From assembly GCA_964478455.1 (NCBI GenBank), contig CAYZJD010000291.1, positions 1 through 6,070 on the forward strand: DNA of 6,070 nt, read 5' to 3'. Of the stretch, positions 4,431 through 6,070 are shown piece by piece. How positions within the stretch are numbered: the stretch's first letter is position 1; each line of letters starts with the position of its first letter. Under the pieces are notes generated by a model, which made no database searches, had not been told where the DNA came from, and saw only the letters and a program-made list of their open reading frames with translations. Both the position numbers and the translations under genes were made by a program. The stretch is from CAYZJD01 sp964478455 (GTDB lineage Bacteria > Acidobacteriota > Terriglobia > Bryobacterales > Bryobacteraceae).

Positions 4431-5830
4431 TGAAACCAACTCGCACCCATCTCAAGTGGGCAATCCTGATCGCTGGCGTAGCCGGCGGCGCGGTCGCTGT
4501 CCTTCCACAGGAGACCGCCAAGAGGACCTCGAGCTACGCGCCGGTGGTCATCCACGAGGAGTTCGCAACGATCATGGCCCGCATGAAGGCCGCCAAACCG
4601 GAAGTGATGAAGCGGCAATTGGCCCTGCTCGAGCAGCGCTACGACCTGGGCAACCGGCCGGCCAGAGGCGTCAGCATGACTGGCGGGAAGCCCGTCCAGG
4701 AAGGCGTCAGGGCGAAGCTGCCGGCCGGTGTCACTTGGGAAAGGCTGGCTCAAATGAGCCCGGAGGAGATCCGCGAGAAGGATCTCTTCCCGCTGGGTTT
4801 CCTGCCGCTGCCCCATCCCAACCATCCTGAGGGCGGAATGCTCTTCCCCCGGTTCCTCATTGACGAAATCAAGAAGCAGGAACAGCGGGACCTGACGCGC
4901 TTCGATCTCGACTTCGACCTGCCTGACCACTTCCTGCCCGAATTCCCGGCGCCGATCTTCCTGACCACGCGTCCGGACCTCGGCGACGTCTCGAAACGCA
5001 GGCTGGTTACGATCGATAACTATTACGAGCTGTTCAATGGGATTCTCAACCCCAAGCAACTGGAGGGGCTCCGGCTGCTTGTCACCCCGTTCCCTCAGCA
5101 GCAGTTTAACCAGACCGAAGACCGGCGCTCGGAACGGCCGAGCCGTGGCGTGGCCTGTTTCGACTGTCATGCTAACGGCCACACGAACTCCGCCACCCAT
5201 CTGGTGGGCGACATCCGCCCCCAGCAGTTCCGGCATCGCATCGAGACGCCTTCTCTGCGCGGCGTAAATATCCAGCGGTTGTTTGGTTCGCAGCGGGCGC
5301 TGAAGAGCGTCGAGGACTTCACCGAATTCGAGCAGCGCGCCGCCTACTTCGACGGCGATCCGGTCACCGCCACCAAGAAGGGCGTCAACATCCTCGAGCG
5401 CGGCAGCCAGGTGCACTTCATGGCCGAATTCCAGGCCTTGCTGGATTTCCCGCCGGCGCCAAAACTTGGCATCGACGGGAAACTGGATCCCAAGAAGGCC
5501 AGTGCCGAGGAGATGCGGGGGCAGGCGCTATTTTTTGGCAAGGCGCAGTGCGCGTCGTGTCATCCGGCGCCCTACTACACCGACAACCTGATGCACAACT
5601 TGCGCGCCGAGCGCTTTTACAAGCCGCTGCTCATCAACGGCCGCATGGCCTCTGCCGATGGTCCCATCAAGACCTTCGCCCTGCGCGGCATCAAGGATTC
5701 GCCGACTTACTTGCATGACGGAAGGTTGCTGACGCTCGAGGATACGGCAGAGTTTTTCAACCTCGTGCTCAGCCTGGGCCTAACGAGCCAGGAGAAAGCT
5801 GACCTCACCGCCTTTCTGAGGGCTTTGTAG
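4430..5830 (+). CDS. Di-heme c-type cytochrome, MauG/CcpA peroxidase-like
   Basis: The product has 466 residues. Residues 1-25 are a Sec-type signal or anchor (KPTRTHLK n-region, WAILIAGVAGGAVAVL core). Two haem c sites are present: CFDCH at 243-247 and CASCH at 374-378, 131 residues apart, close to the spacing in di-heme cytochrome c peroxidases. Each haem module ends with a similar stretch: ETPSLRGVN...LKSVEDFTEFE at 272-301 and KTFALRGIKDSPTYLHDGRLLTLEDTAEFF at 414-443; only the second has the HDG motif. The 200-residue segment before the first haem (PHPNHPEGGMLFP at 128-140, a hydrophobic/acidic DLDFDLPDHFLPEFPAPIF at 159-177) is absent from short CcpA enzymes. Such proteins are often annotated as cytochrome B6 in databases, misleadingly. 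A periplasmic electron-transfer or H2O2-reducing role is likely; substrate is unknown. It is transcribed behind a Fur-family remnant and followed by a strong terminator. Confidence 0.85.
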   Translation: MKPTRTHLKWAILIAGVAGGAVAVLPQETAKRTSSYAPVVIHEEFATIMARMKAAKPEVMKRQLALLEQRYDLGNRPARGVSMTGGKPVQEGVRAKLPAGVTWERLAQMSPEEIREKDLFPLGFLPLPHPNHPEGGMLFPRFLIDEIKKQEQRDLTRFDLDFDLPDHFLPEFPAPIFLTTRPDLGDVSKRRLVTIDNYYELFNGILNPKQLEGLRLLVTPFPQQQFNQTEDRRSERPSRGVACFDCHANGHTNSATHLVGDIRPQQFRHRIETPSLRGVNIQRLFGSQRALKSVEDFTEFEQRAAYFDGDPVTATKKGVNILERGSQVHFMAEFQALLDFPPAPKLGIDGKLDPKKASAEEMRGQALFFGKAQCASCHPAPYYTDNLMHNLRAERFYKPLLINGRMASADGPIKTFALRGIKDSPTYLHDGRLLTLEDTAEFFNLVLSLGLTSQEKADLTAFLRAL

Positions 5831-5850
5831 ACGGCTGATGCGCTCTGGGG

Positions 5851-5876
5851 AGCCGGTCCGAAGGGGACCGGCTTTC
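5851..5876 (+). terminator. Rho-independent terminator after the cytochrome gene
   Basis: AGCCGGTCC (5851-5859) pairs perfectly with GGACCGGCT (5865-5873) around a 5-nt GAAGG loop, and the stem is followed by TT then CCTC. The 9-bp GC-rich stem lies 20 bp after the cytochrome stop codon. The T-run is short. On the opposite strand no T-tract follows, so it should act mainly on the + strand transcript, although it lies between convergent genes. Confidence 0.8.
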
Positions 5877-5909
5877 CTCAGCAGCGGAGTACGGATCTTC
5901 GGCTGTGGG

Positions 5910-6068
5910 TCAAGGTTGCCGCCCGGCTTCGATGAGGAGGTCGGGGCCGGAAGCGCCGGCGGGTGGGCCGAGGTGGCGCCTCAGGGTCAAGCCCAGTTCG
6001 GCCGGCCAGGCGAACTCCTCCCAGCGTCGGACAATCTGGCCCGAGGGAGAGATAAGTAGCAGGGCTGG
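5910..6068 (-). CDS. Thioredoxin-fold (redoxin/TlpA-like) protein, C-terminal fragment
   Basis: Reading the minus strand from the right edge, 52 codons are open to TGA (5912-5910). The sequence begins PALLLISPSGQIVRRWEEF and continues WPAELGLTLRRHLGPPAG. This fits the end of TlpA/AhpC-TSA-like proteins: the first Pro would be the cis-proline, LLLI the following beta strand, S-P-S-G-Q the hairpin turn found as D-P-x-G-x in relatives, and the rest the last helix. The N-terminal part with any C-x-x-C active site is outside the window. A redox protein facing a haem c gene would fit envelope redox chemistry, but the genes are convergent and not in one operon. The + strand frame over the same stretch has no recognisable content. 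Confidence 0.6.
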   Translation of the reverse strand, partial: PALLLISPSGQIVRRWEEFAWPAELGLTLRRHLGPPAGASGPDLLIEAGRQP

Positions 6069-6070
6069 GC

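Noticed and set aside
4361..5416. 351-codon antisense frame opposite the cytochrome gene
   Set aside because: The + strand frame has two haem-binding motifs, a signal sequence and a ribosome site; the antisense product has none of these.
5838..6059. 73-codon + strand frame after the terminator
   Set aside because: It begins at the base of the terminator hairpin and is antisense to a thioredoxin-fold C-terminus with better motif support.
1..6070. CRISPR array, tRNA, rRNA or insertion sequence
   Set aside because: No regularly spaced direct repeats, no cloverleaf-like stretch, and no transposase frame or flanking target duplication were seen.

Overview
This is a GC-rich chromosomal window with short intergenic gaps and frequent ATGA stop/start overlaps. 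Gene content suggests a soil-type Acidobacteriota (Bryobacterales/Solibacter-like): a Gfo/Idh/MocA-type oxidoreductase, a secreted TPR protein, and a MauG/CcpA-like di-heme cytochrome of the kind found beside Fur-family regulators. The taxonomic guess is inference from style and protein resemblance; no rRNA or marker gene is present.

Layout. (1) Positions 2-187 are the C-terminal end of a Gfo/Idh/MocA-family oxidoreductase that begins upstream of the window. (2) Positions 258-3593 form a tight four-gene operon on the + strand: an 11-unit TPR protein, two small exported helical proteins that look like distant paralogs (both begin their mature part near an E-P-N motif), and a peptidoglycan-binding/lysozyme-fold protein. 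All three junctions are 4-nt ATGA overlaps, so the genes are probably co-translated. The first three products carry signal-like N-termini and the fourth has murein-hydrolase features, so the operon probably works at the cell envelope; its exact job is unknown. (3) After a 72-bp gap dense in inverted repeats, including a 14-bp near-palindrome resembling a parS site, lies a dCMP-deaminase-family gene (3666-4112). (4) An AT-rich promoter at 4201-4229 (TTGACA, 17 bp, TAAATT) carries an inverted repeat TTATC-N6-GATAA in its spacer. It drives a 64-codon remnant of a Fur/PerR-like regulator that stops before the DNA-recognition helix, and the remnant overlaps by one base the start of a 466-residue di-heme c-type cytochrome/peroxidase (4430-5830). 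(5) A strong rho-independent terminator (5851-5876) follows. (6) A convergent gene on the minus strand (5910 to the window end) encodes the C-terminus of a thioredoxin-fold protein.

The most notable point is the fourth region: a peroxide-type regulator and target pair in which the regulator is reduced to its first ~57 family residues while its promoter, putative operator and coupled target gene appear intact. The second point is the uncharacterised envelope operon with two divergent sister proteins.
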